From contig DVLR01000357.1 in the NCBI GenBank assembly GCA_018715425.1, forward strand, positions 1 to 7,050: DNA of 7,050 nt, in the 5' to 3' direction. The position numbers and the translations under genes were made by a program. Within the stretch, counting starts at the first letter, position 1. The number at the start of each line of letters is the position of its first letter. Origin of the DNA: Candidatus Merdenecus merdavium. GTDB lineage: Bacteria > Bacillota > Clostridia > Lachnospirales > Lachnospiraceae. A model generated the notes under the pieces. The model worked only from the letters and a program-made list of their open reading frames with translations. It was not told the origin of the DNA and did no database searches. This document shows positions 1 through 6,039 of this stretch, one piece after another.

Positions 1-427
1 GCTTTAAGATAAAAAAATAAAATTCATCATATATCAGAATGTTATCTATGTCACTATATCTGTATATCTTATCTGCTAAAATCCCTTCCTCTGTAAACTG
101 AAGATTTTTACCTTTTTTCAGAGATTCTTCAACTATCCTATTCACTCTTTCATTTATTTTTTTTCTAAACGTATAATACCATATAAGCCACCCAGAAAGA
201 ATAACAGCAAGAACTATTTCAGTAGTAAAAAGAGAATAATTCCTCATTCTCCAACCTAAATAAGCAAAAATATATAACAGAGGCGTAAGGATAAACAGAC
301 TTTTATGCGCTCCTTTTTTAAAGCGATCATTTTGAAACGGCATAACAGCTCGAAGCGATAATATGTTTTTTATCTTATTAATATCTTCCTTATCAATATT
401 CGTATTTGCTCCTGTTTTCATCGTCAT
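1..427 (-). CDS. YcxB-like membrane protein, 3' end outside window
   Basis: An open frame of 142 codons starts at ATG 427 and runs off the left edge without a stop. An in-frame TAA lies directly before the ATG and a GGAAG ribosome site lies 8 bases upstream, so the start is well supported. The N-terminus (about 1-42) is polar. Two hydrophobic helices follow, about residues 43-61 and 66-87, joined by a very short turn with Arg60-Met-Arg62, then a basic stretch (RKKINERV). From about residue 108 the pattern FTEEGI (111-116), YSDIDNI (124-130) and an aromatic run ending FYFFI (136-140) matches the start of the YcxB-like C-terminal domain, which is usually soluble. The family has no firmly known biochemical role. 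The call rests on this motif pattern; the missing C-terminus would settle it. Confidence 0.72.
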   Translation of the reverse strand, partial: MTMKTGANTNIDKEDINKIKNILSLRAVMPFQNDRFKKGAHKSLFILTPLLYIFAYLGWRMRNYSLFTTEIVLAVILSGWLIWYYTFRKKINERVNRIVEESLKKGKNLQFTEEGILADKIYRYSDIDNILIYDEFYFFILK

Positions 428-457
428 TTAAATTTCTTCCTTTATGATTTTTTAAAT

Positions 458-510
458 TTGAGGAATCGCTTGCCACAAATTAATATTACCTATTAGCTAC
501 GATTCCCCAA
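458..510 (-). other. Long-loop inverted repeat in the leader of the YcxB-like gene
   Basis: Arms 458-468 and 500-510 are complementary over 11 positions, with a 31-base loop. Read as minus-strand RNA, all 11 positions pair, one of them as G-U (opposite base 461); read as plus-strand RNA the same position is an A-C mismatch. So if it forms, it forms in the transcript of the YcxB-like gene, whose ATG lies 31 bases further on. The following sequence is A-rich rather than a T run, so it is not a standard terminator. Its function is unknown. Confidence 0.35.
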
Positions 511-529
511 TAACAAAGATTCTTTTTAT

Positions 530-643
530 TTACATTGCAAATACCAAACTTCCTATTGCACCAGCTGCACTAGACAGATTTGTAGTTCTTTTGATTATTT
601 GATATATCCATATTATCCTGCCTATATGAGTTAATGTTATCAT
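530..643 (-). CDS. Possible 37-residue hydrophobic peptide, doubtful
   Basis: ATG 643 opens a 37-codon frame ending in TAA at 530-532. The product begins MITLTHIGRIIWIYQII, has a short basic patch (KRTT) and ends with a small-residue hydrophobic run (SSAAGAIGSLVFAM), like a tiny membrane or secreted peptide. It lies about 60 bases downstream of a good promoter and upstream of the YcxB-like gene. Against it: there is no ribosome site, an inverted repeat ends two bases before the ATG, ATA codons are frequent, and the frame is open for about 20 codons upstream without a start. It may be a chance frame or the tail of a decayed membrane protein. I recognise no family. Confidence 0.25.
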   Translation of the reverse strand: MITLTHIGRIIWIYQIIKRTTNLSSAAGAIGSLVFAM

Positions 644-645
644 TT

Positions 646-665
646 TGTTATCGGGACTGATAACA
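646..665. repeat. Perfect 7-bp inverted repeat (20-bp dyad)
   Basis: The arms TGTTATC (646-652) and GATAACA (659-665) are exact reverse complements around a 6-base centre. On the minus strand the dyad lies about 40-55 bases downstream of the predicted transcription start and ends two bases before the ATG of the doubtful small frame. It could be a roadblock-type operator for a dimeric regulator or a small RNA hairpin. A 7-bp dyad in A+T-rich DNA can also occur by chance. Confidence 0.35.
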
Positions 666-708
666 CTTGCTCTATAACTGTGGATAATAGCTATATGCTT
701 CGATTTGA

Positions 709-737
709 ATTATAAGCCTTTTTATTTAGAAATTCAA
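709..737 (-). promoter_or_regulatory. Sigma-A-type promoter for the YcxB-like gene
   Basis: On the minus strand a -35 box TTGAAT (737-732; four of six consensus bases) is separated by exactly 17 bases from a perfect -10 box TATAAT (714-709). Transcription would start near base 702 and give a leader of roughly 275 bases before the YcxB-like ATG at 427. It lies just past the stop of the upstream open frame (753), where a new transcription unit would be expected. Confidence 0.6.
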
Positions 738-752
738 CACAAAGTTTTATGT

Positions 753-1352
753 CTATGAATTGTTTTGAGTCCTTGACATTCTCAAAATTTCCATATCCTG
801 TGACACTCTGCCCCATCTTTCAATAAGCCTACTTTTTAATACACTCCTTTCAGAAAAACCAAGTTCCACTAAAATATAAAATTCTAATATCTGAAGCAAC
901 GAACGATTATAAAATTTCAATTCTTCTTCAGTTAAAATCTTATGCTTTTCTTTTATTCGTTCATCGTAATGAATGTAGTAATTACGGGTATGTGCAATAA
1001 CCGTAGGGAATTCAAAGTGTTTTATTTCACCGGTATCGAAATAAATCTCCCCATTCGCCTTTAATGTACGCCAATAAGGTGTTTTATCTTCAGAACGCTG
1101 ATAACTCGCCCACGCAACAATCGAAACGAATCTTCCTGCTGTAATCGGCTCCGTAAAATCAGCTCCACTTTGTTTTATAAAATAATCTCTGATAGTACCT
1201 ACTGTAAGTAACTTTCCATAAGACACAAACAGCATTACTTTGTCACATTCAATCGGCGATGCAAAATACATTTTATCTCCGCCATACTTCTCTATGCTTT
1301 TTTCAGCCGTAGTCGTCTGAGATTTTGGCATATCCTTGCTATCGTGTAGCAT
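753..1352 (-). CDS. Chimeric frame: alkyltransferase-like N-part joined to ApeA-like HEPN C-part
   Basis: An intact 199-codon frame from ATG 1352. Residues 2-101 resemble the MGMT-like (alkyltransferase-like) proteins common in Clostridia: LHDSKDMPK near the start, YGGDKMYFASPIECDKVM (23-40), YGKLLTVGTIRDYF (45-58), PITAGRFVSIVAWAS (69-83) and TPYWRTLKANGE (91-102). The active-site PCHR motif of true O6-methylguanine methyltransferases is absent, as in that subfamily. The expected continuation (a PGG-type turn and C-terminal helix) is missing. From about residue 104 the sequence changes to one resembling the C-terminal HEPN domain of ApeA-type abortive-infection proteins: HTRNYYIHYDE (121-131) contains an R-X4-H motif (R123, H128) typical of HEPN ribonuclease centres, followed by a helix ending FYILVELGFSE (158-168). 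The full ApeA N-terminal portion is absent. I infer a deletion fusion near base 1045-1055. A second start at ATG 1271 has a better GGAG site. Whether a protein is made is unknown. Confidence 0.6.
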   Translation of the reverse strand: MLHDSKDMPKSQTTTAEKSIEKYGGDKMYFASPIECDKVMLFVSYGKLLTVGTIRDYFIKQSGADFTEPITAGRFVSIVAWASYQRSEDKTPYWRTLKANGEIYFDTGEIKHFEFPTVIAHTRNYYIHYDERIKEKHKILTEEELKFYNRSLLQILEFYILVELGFSERSVLKSRLIERWGRVSQDMEILRMSRTQNNS

Positions 1353-1486
1353 TGCATTACTTTCTGAAGTCCCAGATATACCTTTAATATCCGATTGTCC
1401 ATCTTATCTTCCGGCATATCCGTCGGAAGTTCGATATCCACATAATTTTTTTCTACCCAGATGATTCCGTCCTGCTCTGTTTCCAC
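1292..1486 (-). pseudogene. Unassigned gene fragment upstream of the chimera
   Basis: A 64-codon frame opens at GTG 1486 after an in-frame TAG and overlaps the chimeric frame by 61 bases in another register. Its first 29 residues look like real protein: acidic, with the run IIWVEKNYVDIELPTDM and then PEDK. Past about base 1400 the frame becomes basic and random-looking (ICQNLRRLRLKKA), because there it reads the alkyltransferase-like gene out of frame. In the register of that gene a stop is met near 1405, and beyond it the residues GISGTSESNAMLHDSK read sensibly. The simplest reading is the tail of a lost gene, or a frame disrupted near 1400, abutting the alkyltransferase-like segment. No ribosome site is visible at the GTG and I recognise no family. 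Confidence 0.3.
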
Positions 1487-1511
1487 ACCTTCTACAAGAT
1501 TCCCCTACAAT

Positions 1512-2009
1512 CTAAGATTCTCTTCCAAAACCACCATAGGGAGCACACCGCAACAAATAATCATACTCCAATACTTCAGACATTTCTGAAAACAAATAAC
1601 ATTCTGCATCCTTCAGCCACCTTGTATCTCCTACTGAAATTTGAGCTTTTTGTCTCTTTCTTCTATGGATTTTTATTAGCTGAATAAGTATATCCACATT
1701 ATCGTCACGAATTTCCTGATTCTGTATATTCATTCTTTTCTGTGGGTTTTTATAATAGAAAAGTCTTTCTTCTGGCTCTATCAAAAGTATTTTTTCTAAT
1801 TCCTCCTTTGTTTTCAACGGTCTCACACTCAGATCTATTTTTTCAATAGGAATATACAATGTTTCAGATTCACTTTTAGTTGGTTTAAGTCTGTAATAAT
1901 ACTTTTTGTTTTATCTATCTCCAACAGACAAACATCTTCAATTTTTCTTCCCGTAACTTTTCTATAATCGAAAGTTGTGAACACACACAAATATCCCCAA
2001 TTATATCAT
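1512..2009 (-). pseudogene. CarD/CdnL-family transcription regulator, frameshifted
   Basis: CarD-type proteins bind the RNA polymerase beta subunit through an N-terminal Tudor-like domain and DNA through a C-terminal helical domain. Two adjoining minus-strand registers give a CarD-like sequence when joined. The upstream one reads KVTGRKIEDVCLLEIDKTK (1957 to about 1904); the downstream one reads KKYYYRLKPTKSESETLYIP and continues IEKIDLSVRPLKTKEELEKI (about 1907 to 1780), like the family pattern of a strand pair followed by IYVPVD and a KEE helix. The rest, with ILIQLIKIHRRKRQK, DTRWLKDAECYLFSEMSEVL and a stop at 1512, fits the C-terminal helices. One extra A in the five-base A run at 1903-1907 would restore the frame; as given, translation stops at TAA 1913-1911. 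The N-terminus is also disturbed: a third register at about 1966-2005 reads IIGDICVCSQLS, like the first CarD strand, but has no usable start. The last residues (RCAPYGGFGRES) are not family-like. It is probably a dead gene. Confidence 0.72.
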
Positions 2010-2070
2010 TTGTATTTTTCAGCTATACACTTTACTGATATCGTGTTGTGTCAAGCCTCTTTTTTAATTA

Positions 2071-2862
2071 CTATTTCCATTCTCTGTGAAGACTTTCAAT
2101 TGAATTAAAAATATAATTCGGTTTATAACTACATTTTTGTGCTTCTTCCATTGTTGCCTCTCCTGTAAGAACTAATGCAGTTTCTACCCCAGCTTTATAA
2201 CCACATAAAATATCAGTATACAGGCGATCACCAACCACAAGTGTTTCTTCCTTGGAAAAATGATTCAATTTCAGTGCAAAATCGATCATTGCAGTTTCTG
2301 GTTTTCCCATAAATAGAGGCATTCTCTTTACAGCATGCTCCAACATTTCACAGATTGCACCACAGTCCGGTACATAGCCAAATTCAATGGGACATACGAA
2401 ATCCATATTTGTTGCCAGATAATCTACCTGCTTCGTACTAAGCAGTTCACAGGTATCTTGAATTTTTTTATAAGTTAACTCATTATCATATGAAATCAAA
2501 ACACAAGCAATATTTTCATCCCGACAATCTGTAGTGACTCGAATTTGGTTCTTTTTCAGCTCTCTGATAAACGATTCTGTCCCCATTACATATATCTGTT
2601 TTCCACTATAATATTTTTTCAAGTGCTGTACCGTGACATAAGATGCTGTAATAAAATTAGAATATTCCGTCATAATTCCCAGTTTTTGAAATAAAAGAAT
2701 GTAATCATCAATACTTTTTGTTGCATTATTCGTAATAAATACAAACTGACCTCCACTCTCTTTGATATCTAAAAGAAACTCTCTTGTACCATCAATAAGC
2801 TGCTGTCCTTTACACACGGTACCATCGATATCTAGTAAGATTAGCTTCTTATCTTTTAACAT
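2071..2862 (-). CDS. HAD-IIA phosphatase (NagD/glycerol-phosphate phosphatase type)
   Basis: A 263-residue cytoplasmic HAD-superfamily hydrolase, complete and of normal length for the HAD-IIA group. Motif I is DIDGT (11-15) with nucleophile D11 and acid/base D13; motif II is FITNNAT (42-48, T44); motif III lysine is K187 in MGKPE; motif IV is GDRLYTD (211-217) with D212 and D217. Between motifs II and III lies the C2-type cap, including LATNMDFVCP (149-158) and GYVPDCGAI (162-170), as in NagD, AraL and phosphoglycolate/glycerol-phosphate phosphatases. ATG 2862 lies inside the end of the phosphodiesterase gene (14-base overlap), with an AAAGGGA site upstream, so translation is probably coupled. 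Family members remove phosphate from small phosphorylated metabolites. From its position I infer glycerol-3-phosphate, the product of the preceding enzyme, as the likely substrate; the sequence alone cannot show specificity. No terminator was seen after the stop. Confidence 0.88.
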   Translation of the reverse strand: MLKDKKLILLDIDGTVCKGQQLIDGTREFLLDIKESGGQFVFITNNATKSIDDYILLFQKLGIMTEYSNFITASYVTVQHLKKYYSGKQIYVMGTESFIRELKKNQIRVTTDCRDENIACVLISYDNELTYKKIQDTCELLSTKQVDYLATNMDFVCPIEFGYVPDCGAICEMLEHAVKRMPLFMGKPETAMIDFALKLNHFSKEETLVVGDRLYTDILCGYKAGVETALVLTGEATMEEAQKCSYKPNYIFNSIESLHREWK

Positions 2863-3589
2863 CTTTCAATCCCTTTCTAATATCCAGTGCTTTATCTGGA
2901 TAATTGGTAATTACTGCTTCCAAGTCAGCTTTCATAAAATCTTTCATATCTTCTTCTTTATTTACAGTCCAGACACGAACTTTTAAACCACTCTTTTTAT
3001 ATTCATCTAAAAATTGTACCATTTTTAGATGATAAACTGCTGGATGTAAGCCAACAATCCCTGTTTCTTTTGCATATTTATCTACATTTAAGATTACATC
3101 ACTGTACAGATATGCTGTTTCTGCATCTGCATTCTTTTCCAGTACTTTCTGAATGCTGTAATGATTAAAGGACGAATAAATGATTCTGTTTTCCATCCCT
3201 GTTTCTTTTACAATCTGGATTGTCTTTTCTTCTATATCTGGATACCAATAAATTCCTGTTTTCAATTCAATATTTACTTCCATCTTCCCTGGTTTTACAA
3301 GTTCCAGTACTTCCCTTAAAGTTGGGATTTTAACGCCTTGATATTCATCCATGTGATTATGAAAAGACAATGCCTTTAGTTCCTTCAAAGTGTAATCTCT
3401 TACAGCTCCTTTTCCGTTACTGGTACGGTCAATTGTCTCATCATGAATAACAACTACTTCACCGTCTTTTGTAAGCTGGACATCCAGTTCAATTCCCTCT
3501 GCTCCCTGCTCCATTGCTAGAGAAAACGCTTCTAGTGTATTTTCTGGAGCATAACCACTGGCACCTCTGTGAGCAAAAACTTTTGTCAT
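2849..3589 (-). CDS. ugpQ: Glycerophosphodiester phosphodiesterase, cytoplasmic UgpQ type
   Basis: This 246-residue enzyme hydrolyses glycerophosphodiesters (such as glycerophosphocholine or glycerophosphoethanolamine) to glycerol-3-phosphate and an alcohol. The GDPD TIM-barrel signatures occur in order: HRG at 7-9 and PENT at 15-18, the metal-binding E34 and D36 in IELDVQLTKDG, VVIHDETIDRTS (46-57) with catalytic H49, IELK (107-110) with E108, RVWTVN (205-210) and the closing TNYPD (228-232). There is no signal peptide or membrane helix, so it acts in the cytoplasm, unlike secreted GlpQ. The start at ATG 3589 is chosen because a perfect AAGGAGG lies 6 bases upstream; the frame is open further up to a TTG at 3628, but those extra residues precede the barrel and have no ribosome site. 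Its place after ugpB fits hydrolysis of imported diesters. Confidence 0.93.
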   Translation of the reverse strand: MTKVFAHRGASGYAPENTLEAFSLAMEQGAEGIELDVQLTKDGEVVVIHDETIDRTSNGKGAVRDYTLKELKALSFHNHMDEYQGVKIPTLREVLELVKPGKMEVNIELKTGIYWYPDIEEKTIQIVKETGMENRIIYSSFNHYSIQKVLEKNADAETAYLYSDVILNVDKYAKETGIVGLHPAVYHLKMVQFLDEYKKSGLKVRVWTVNKEEDMKDFMKADLEAVITNYPDKALDIRKGLKDVKR

Positions 3590-3595
3590 TTTTTT

Positions 3596-3602
3596 CCTCC
3601 TT
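3596..3602 (-). promoter_or_regulatory. Strong ribosome binding site fixing the ugpQ start
   Basis: AAGGAGG on the minus strand, 6 bases before ATG 3589. It decides between this ATG and the upstream in-frame TTG at 3628. Confidence 0.85.
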
Positions 3603-3615
3603 ATACGTACAGATA

Positions 3616-3638
3616 CAGCAGGATACAAAATCCTGCTG
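3616..3638. other. Stem-loop between ugpB and ugpQ
   Basis: Arms CAGCAGGAT (3616-3624) and ATCCTGCTG (3630-3638) form a perfect 9-bp stem with a 5-base loop. It sits in the 77-base gap after the ugpB stop, the only sizeable gap in the operon. On the minus (coding) strand no T run follows, so it is not a standard terminator for ugpB; a processing or 3'-end-protecting hairpin that keeps ugpB message more abundant than the downstream genes is plausible. On the plus strand it is followed by CATTTTTGT, so it could stop antisense transcription. Confidence 0.7.
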
Positions 3639-3666
3639 CATTTTTGTATTACTAAATTTTTATAAA

Positions 3667-5133
3667 TTATTCGTTTACCAGATTATATTCTTCGATTGAT
3701 TTGTTGATTGCTTCTGCCATTTTCATTACAGCAGTATCTACGTCTTCATTTCCATTTAACATGCTTTCGATTTCAGACTCAACCGTTGCTCTTGCTTCTG
3801 GAAATACACTCAGTAATGCACCTGCATACTCTGGTGAAGAATCATGAAGCTGGTCAATTGCAGTCTGGAACTGTGGATACTGTGCAATATTTTCTTTAAA
3901 TACCGCTTCATCATGCGCTGCAGTTGTTACTGGAAAATATCCTGTCTGTGCATTCCAGTATGCCTGAGATTCTGCAGAAATTAAGAATTTTACAAATTCC
4001 CATGTGGCACGTGTCTTTTTAGGATCATCGTTATTTAACGCCCATAAAGATGCACCGCCAATAGAAACACCACCAACATCATCAGATTTAATTTTGGGAA
4101 AATATGCTGTACCTACTTCGAATTTACCATTTACATCCTGAAGAATCTGCTTTAAAGATGCTGTAGAACCAAGTGTGATCGCAGATTTTCCTGCTGAAAA
4201 ATCAGCTAGACCAGCATCACCGCCCTTACCTACAATCGGAGCATATCCTTTTTCATTAAGAGACTGCCATGCTGTCAGAATATTTTTTGCTGCATCATTC
4301 TGATCAAAAGCCACCTCTGTAGCTGTTTTTTCACGTCCGTTTCCATTATTCGCATATTCAAGTCCCTGTTTTCCGATAAACTGTTCAAAGAACCATCCAT
4401 ATATACCCAAAGACATAACTTCGCCTGCCTCACCATCTGTCTCTAATTTATCACCAATTTTCTCAATCGCTTCCAGACTGTCTGGAATTTCTGTAATACC
4501 TGCTTTTTCAAACATATCTTTGTTATAATACATGATTGGTGTAGAAGAGTTAAACGGCATAGAATATAACTGATTATCAATTGTATAATACGCTGATAAG
4601 TTGGATTCAATCTGAGATACGTCATAATTATCCGCATCTACCATATTCTGCATTGGAATAATCCATCCAGATTCAATCATAAATCTTGTTCCGATTTCAT
4701 ATACCTGAACTAAATCAGCTCCCATATTACCAATCTGTGCACTCTTTAATTTATTTAAAGAATCATCATATTCTCCCTGATATTGTGCATTTACCGTAAT
4801 TCCAAACTCATTTTCATCGTTAAATTTCTTTACAAGTGTATCAATAGCCTGACCATTTACACCACCCATGGAGTGCCAGAATGAAATCTCTGTACCATCC
4901 ACGTCTGATACACCTGCCATTGAAAATTCTGTACCATCCACGTCTGATACACCTTCCACTGAAGATTCTGTACTATCCACGTCTGATACATCTGCCACTG
5001 AAACTTCTGTTGTTTCTGATTCATCCAATTTTTTTGTTGTATTGTTTTCTTCTGGAGTTTTACCTCCACATCCTGTTAAAGATACAATCACCATAGTTGC
5101 AGCTAGAAATACTGAAATAATTTTTTTCTTCAT
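3667..5133 (-). CDS. ugpB: UgpB-like glycerol-3-phosphate/glycerophosphodiester-binding lipoprotein
   Basis: The extracytoplasmic substrate-binding protein of the importer, 488 residues. A lipoprotein signal peptide (MKKKIISVFL, hydrophobic core to about 18) ends in the lipobox LTGC with lipidated C22, anchoring it to the outer face of the membrane. A Ser/Thr/Asp/Glu-rich linker (23-80) includes three 13-residue repeats. The mature fold starts at ISFWHSMGG (83-91) and matches E. coli UgpB as I recall it at several points: LVQVYEIGT (141-149), MPFNSSTPIMYYNKDMF (192-208), IGGASLWAL (358-366) and QTGYFPVT (396-403). These resemblances separate it from general maltose-type binding proteins. ATG 5133 has a GAAGGAG site 7-8 bases upstream and lies 18 bases after ugpE. 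Whether it prefers glycerol-3-phosphate or diesters such as glycerophosphocholine cannot be read from sequence, but the following phosphodiesterase argues that diesters are included. Confidence 0.9.
   Translation of the reverse strand: MKKKIISVFLAATMVIVSLTGCGGKTPEENNTTKKLDESETTEVSVADVSDVDSTESSVEGVSDVDGTEFSMAGVSDVDGTEISFWHSMGGVNGQAIDTLVKKFNDENEFGITVNAQYQGEYDDSLNKLKSAQIGNMGADLVQVYEIGTRFMIESGWIIPMQNMVDADNYDVSQIESNLSAYYTIDNQLYSMPFNSSTPIMYYNKDMFEKAGITEIPDSLEAIEKIGDKLETDGEAGEVMSLGIYGWFFEQFIGKQGLEYANNGNGREKTATEVAFDQNDAAKNILTAWQSLNEKGYAPIVGKGGDAGLADFSAGKSAITLGSTASLKQILQDVNGKFEVGTAYFPKIKSDDVGGVSIGGASLWALNNDDPKKTRATWEFVKFLISAESQAYWNAQTGYFPVTTAAHDEAVFKENIAQYPQFQTAIDQLHDSSPEYAGALLSVFPEARATVESEIESMLNGNEDVDTAVMKMAEAINKSIEEYNLVNE
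4892..5008. repeat. Three in-frame 39-bp tandem repeats in the ugpB linker
   Basis: Three consecutive imperfect 39-base units begin at 4892, 4931 and 4970, each opening GTACCATCC or GTACTATCC on the plus strand and sharing most bases. On the coding strand each gives 13 residues with the core VSDVDGT or VSDVDST. The last protein copy runs straight into the first strand of the binding domain (GTEISFWHS), which suggests that the array grew by slippage from the domain boundary. A degenerate further unit may lie at about 5009-5030. Every unit is a multiple of three, so copy-number change would not break the gene. Confidence 0.9.
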
Positions 5134-5151
5134 AATTTTTCTCCTTCTTTT

Positions 5152-6039
5152 TTAACCTTTCACTGCACCAGAGAACATTCCTCTGATCAGCTGTTTCTGT
5201 CCAACAATAAAAATTGATATGGACGGAATAATTACCATTACTACACCTGCAATCATCAGTGTTATAGACTGAGAATCTACACTGTTGAGCATACTGATGC
5301 CAATCTGAACAGTTCTCATTTTATCCGATCCTGTTACCAGCAATGGCCACATATACATATTCCATGCATTAATAAATGTGTAGACAGCCATAGCTCCGAT
5401 TGCTGATTTTGTCAACGGAATTAATATTTTTATAATAAACTTCAGATTAGAACATCCATCCGACTTCGCTGATTCATATAGAGAAACCGGAAATGTCATA
5501 TAAAACTGACGGAACAAAAAGATTCCCATTGCAGATGTCAAATAAGGAATAATCAATACTGGATACGTATCCAGTATTCCCCAATTTCCTACCGTCAGGT
5601 AATTGGAAATAATAGTTGCTTCGCCTGGAACCATCATAGTTGCCATAACGACCATAAATAGAAGCCCTTTTCCCTTAAATTCCAAAAAGGAAAATGCAAA
5701 TGCTGCCAAAGAACATGTGACAATCTGTCCCAAAGTAATACATCCTGCCATAATAAATGAATTCAATATAAAGCGAAGTAACGGCACATTAATCAATGCA
5801 TCTTTAAAATTCGTGAGTGTCGGATGTTTAGGAACAAGATTTAATTCCATTGTAAATAATTCATTTGATGGCATAAATGCTATGCTCACCGCATATAAAA
5901 GTGGAAGAAGAACTACAAATACCACCAAGATATTGGTCACGACACGAAGTCCCATACGAGCCCTTCTTTTGCTTAATGCCTTTTTGTTCATTTCCTGTTT
6001 CAATGCAAGGAGCTGTTCTTTTGAAATCGTTTTTGTCAT
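5152..6039 (-). CDS. ugpE: UgpE-like ABC transporter permease
   Basis: One of the two membrane subunits of the importer, 295 residues, MalG/UgpE type (binding-protein-dependent transport inner membrane component). A basic N-terminus (KKALSKRRARMG) precedes six predicted helices, about 32-55, 93-117, 125-148, 157-178, 210-232 and 262-281. The cytoplasmic EAA loop that docks to the ATPase is present as YESAKSDGCSNLKFIIKILI with P208 (E189, G195, P208). The C-terminus (MFSGAVKG) is typical of this subfamily. ATG 6039 shares its A with the last base of the ugpA stop (TAATG), with an AAGGGG site about 11 bases upstream, so the two permeases are translationally coupled, as expected for subunits needed in equal amounts. 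Confidence 0.93.
   Translation of the reverse strand: MTKTISKEQLLALKQEMNKKALSKRRARMGLRVVTNILVVFVVLLPLLYAVSIAFMPSNELFTMELNLVPKHPTLTNFKDALINVPLLRFILNSFIMAGCITLGQIVTCSLAAFAFSFLEFKGKGLLFMVVMATMMVPGEATIISNYLTVGNWGILDTYPVLIIPYLTSAMGIFLFRQFYMTFPVSLYESAKSDGCSNLKFIIKILIPLTKSAIGAMAVYTFINAWNMYMWPLLVTGSDKMRTVQIGISMLNSVDSQSITLMIAGVVMVIIPSISIFIVGQKQLIRGMFSGAVKG

Noticed and set aside
458..510. Inverted repeat as an insertion-sequence end or a terminator
   Set aside because: There is no transposase, no target duplication was seen, and no T run follows on the coding strand.
2000..2008. Extended -10 element TGATATAAT upstream of the CarD-like remnant
   Set aside because: No acceptable -35 box lies at the right distance, and the site may fall inside the decayed coding sequence. 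A perfect TTGACA at 2049-2054 has no good -10 partner.
2010..2070. Search for a terminator after the HAD phosphatase gene
   Set aside because: No hairpin with a T run was found on the minus strand, so read-through into the decayed region cannot be excluded.
3590..3628. Longer N-terminus for the phosphodiesterase from TTG 3628
   Set aside because: It would add 13 residues that no GDPD needs, overlaps the stem-loop, and ignores the perfect AAGGAGG before ATG 3589.
4868..5155. Plus-strand open frames opposite the ugpB start, with repeated peptide units
   Set aside because: They are antisense reads of the 39-bp repeats in ugpB; the coding-strand lipobox, ribosome site and binding fold are unambiguous.
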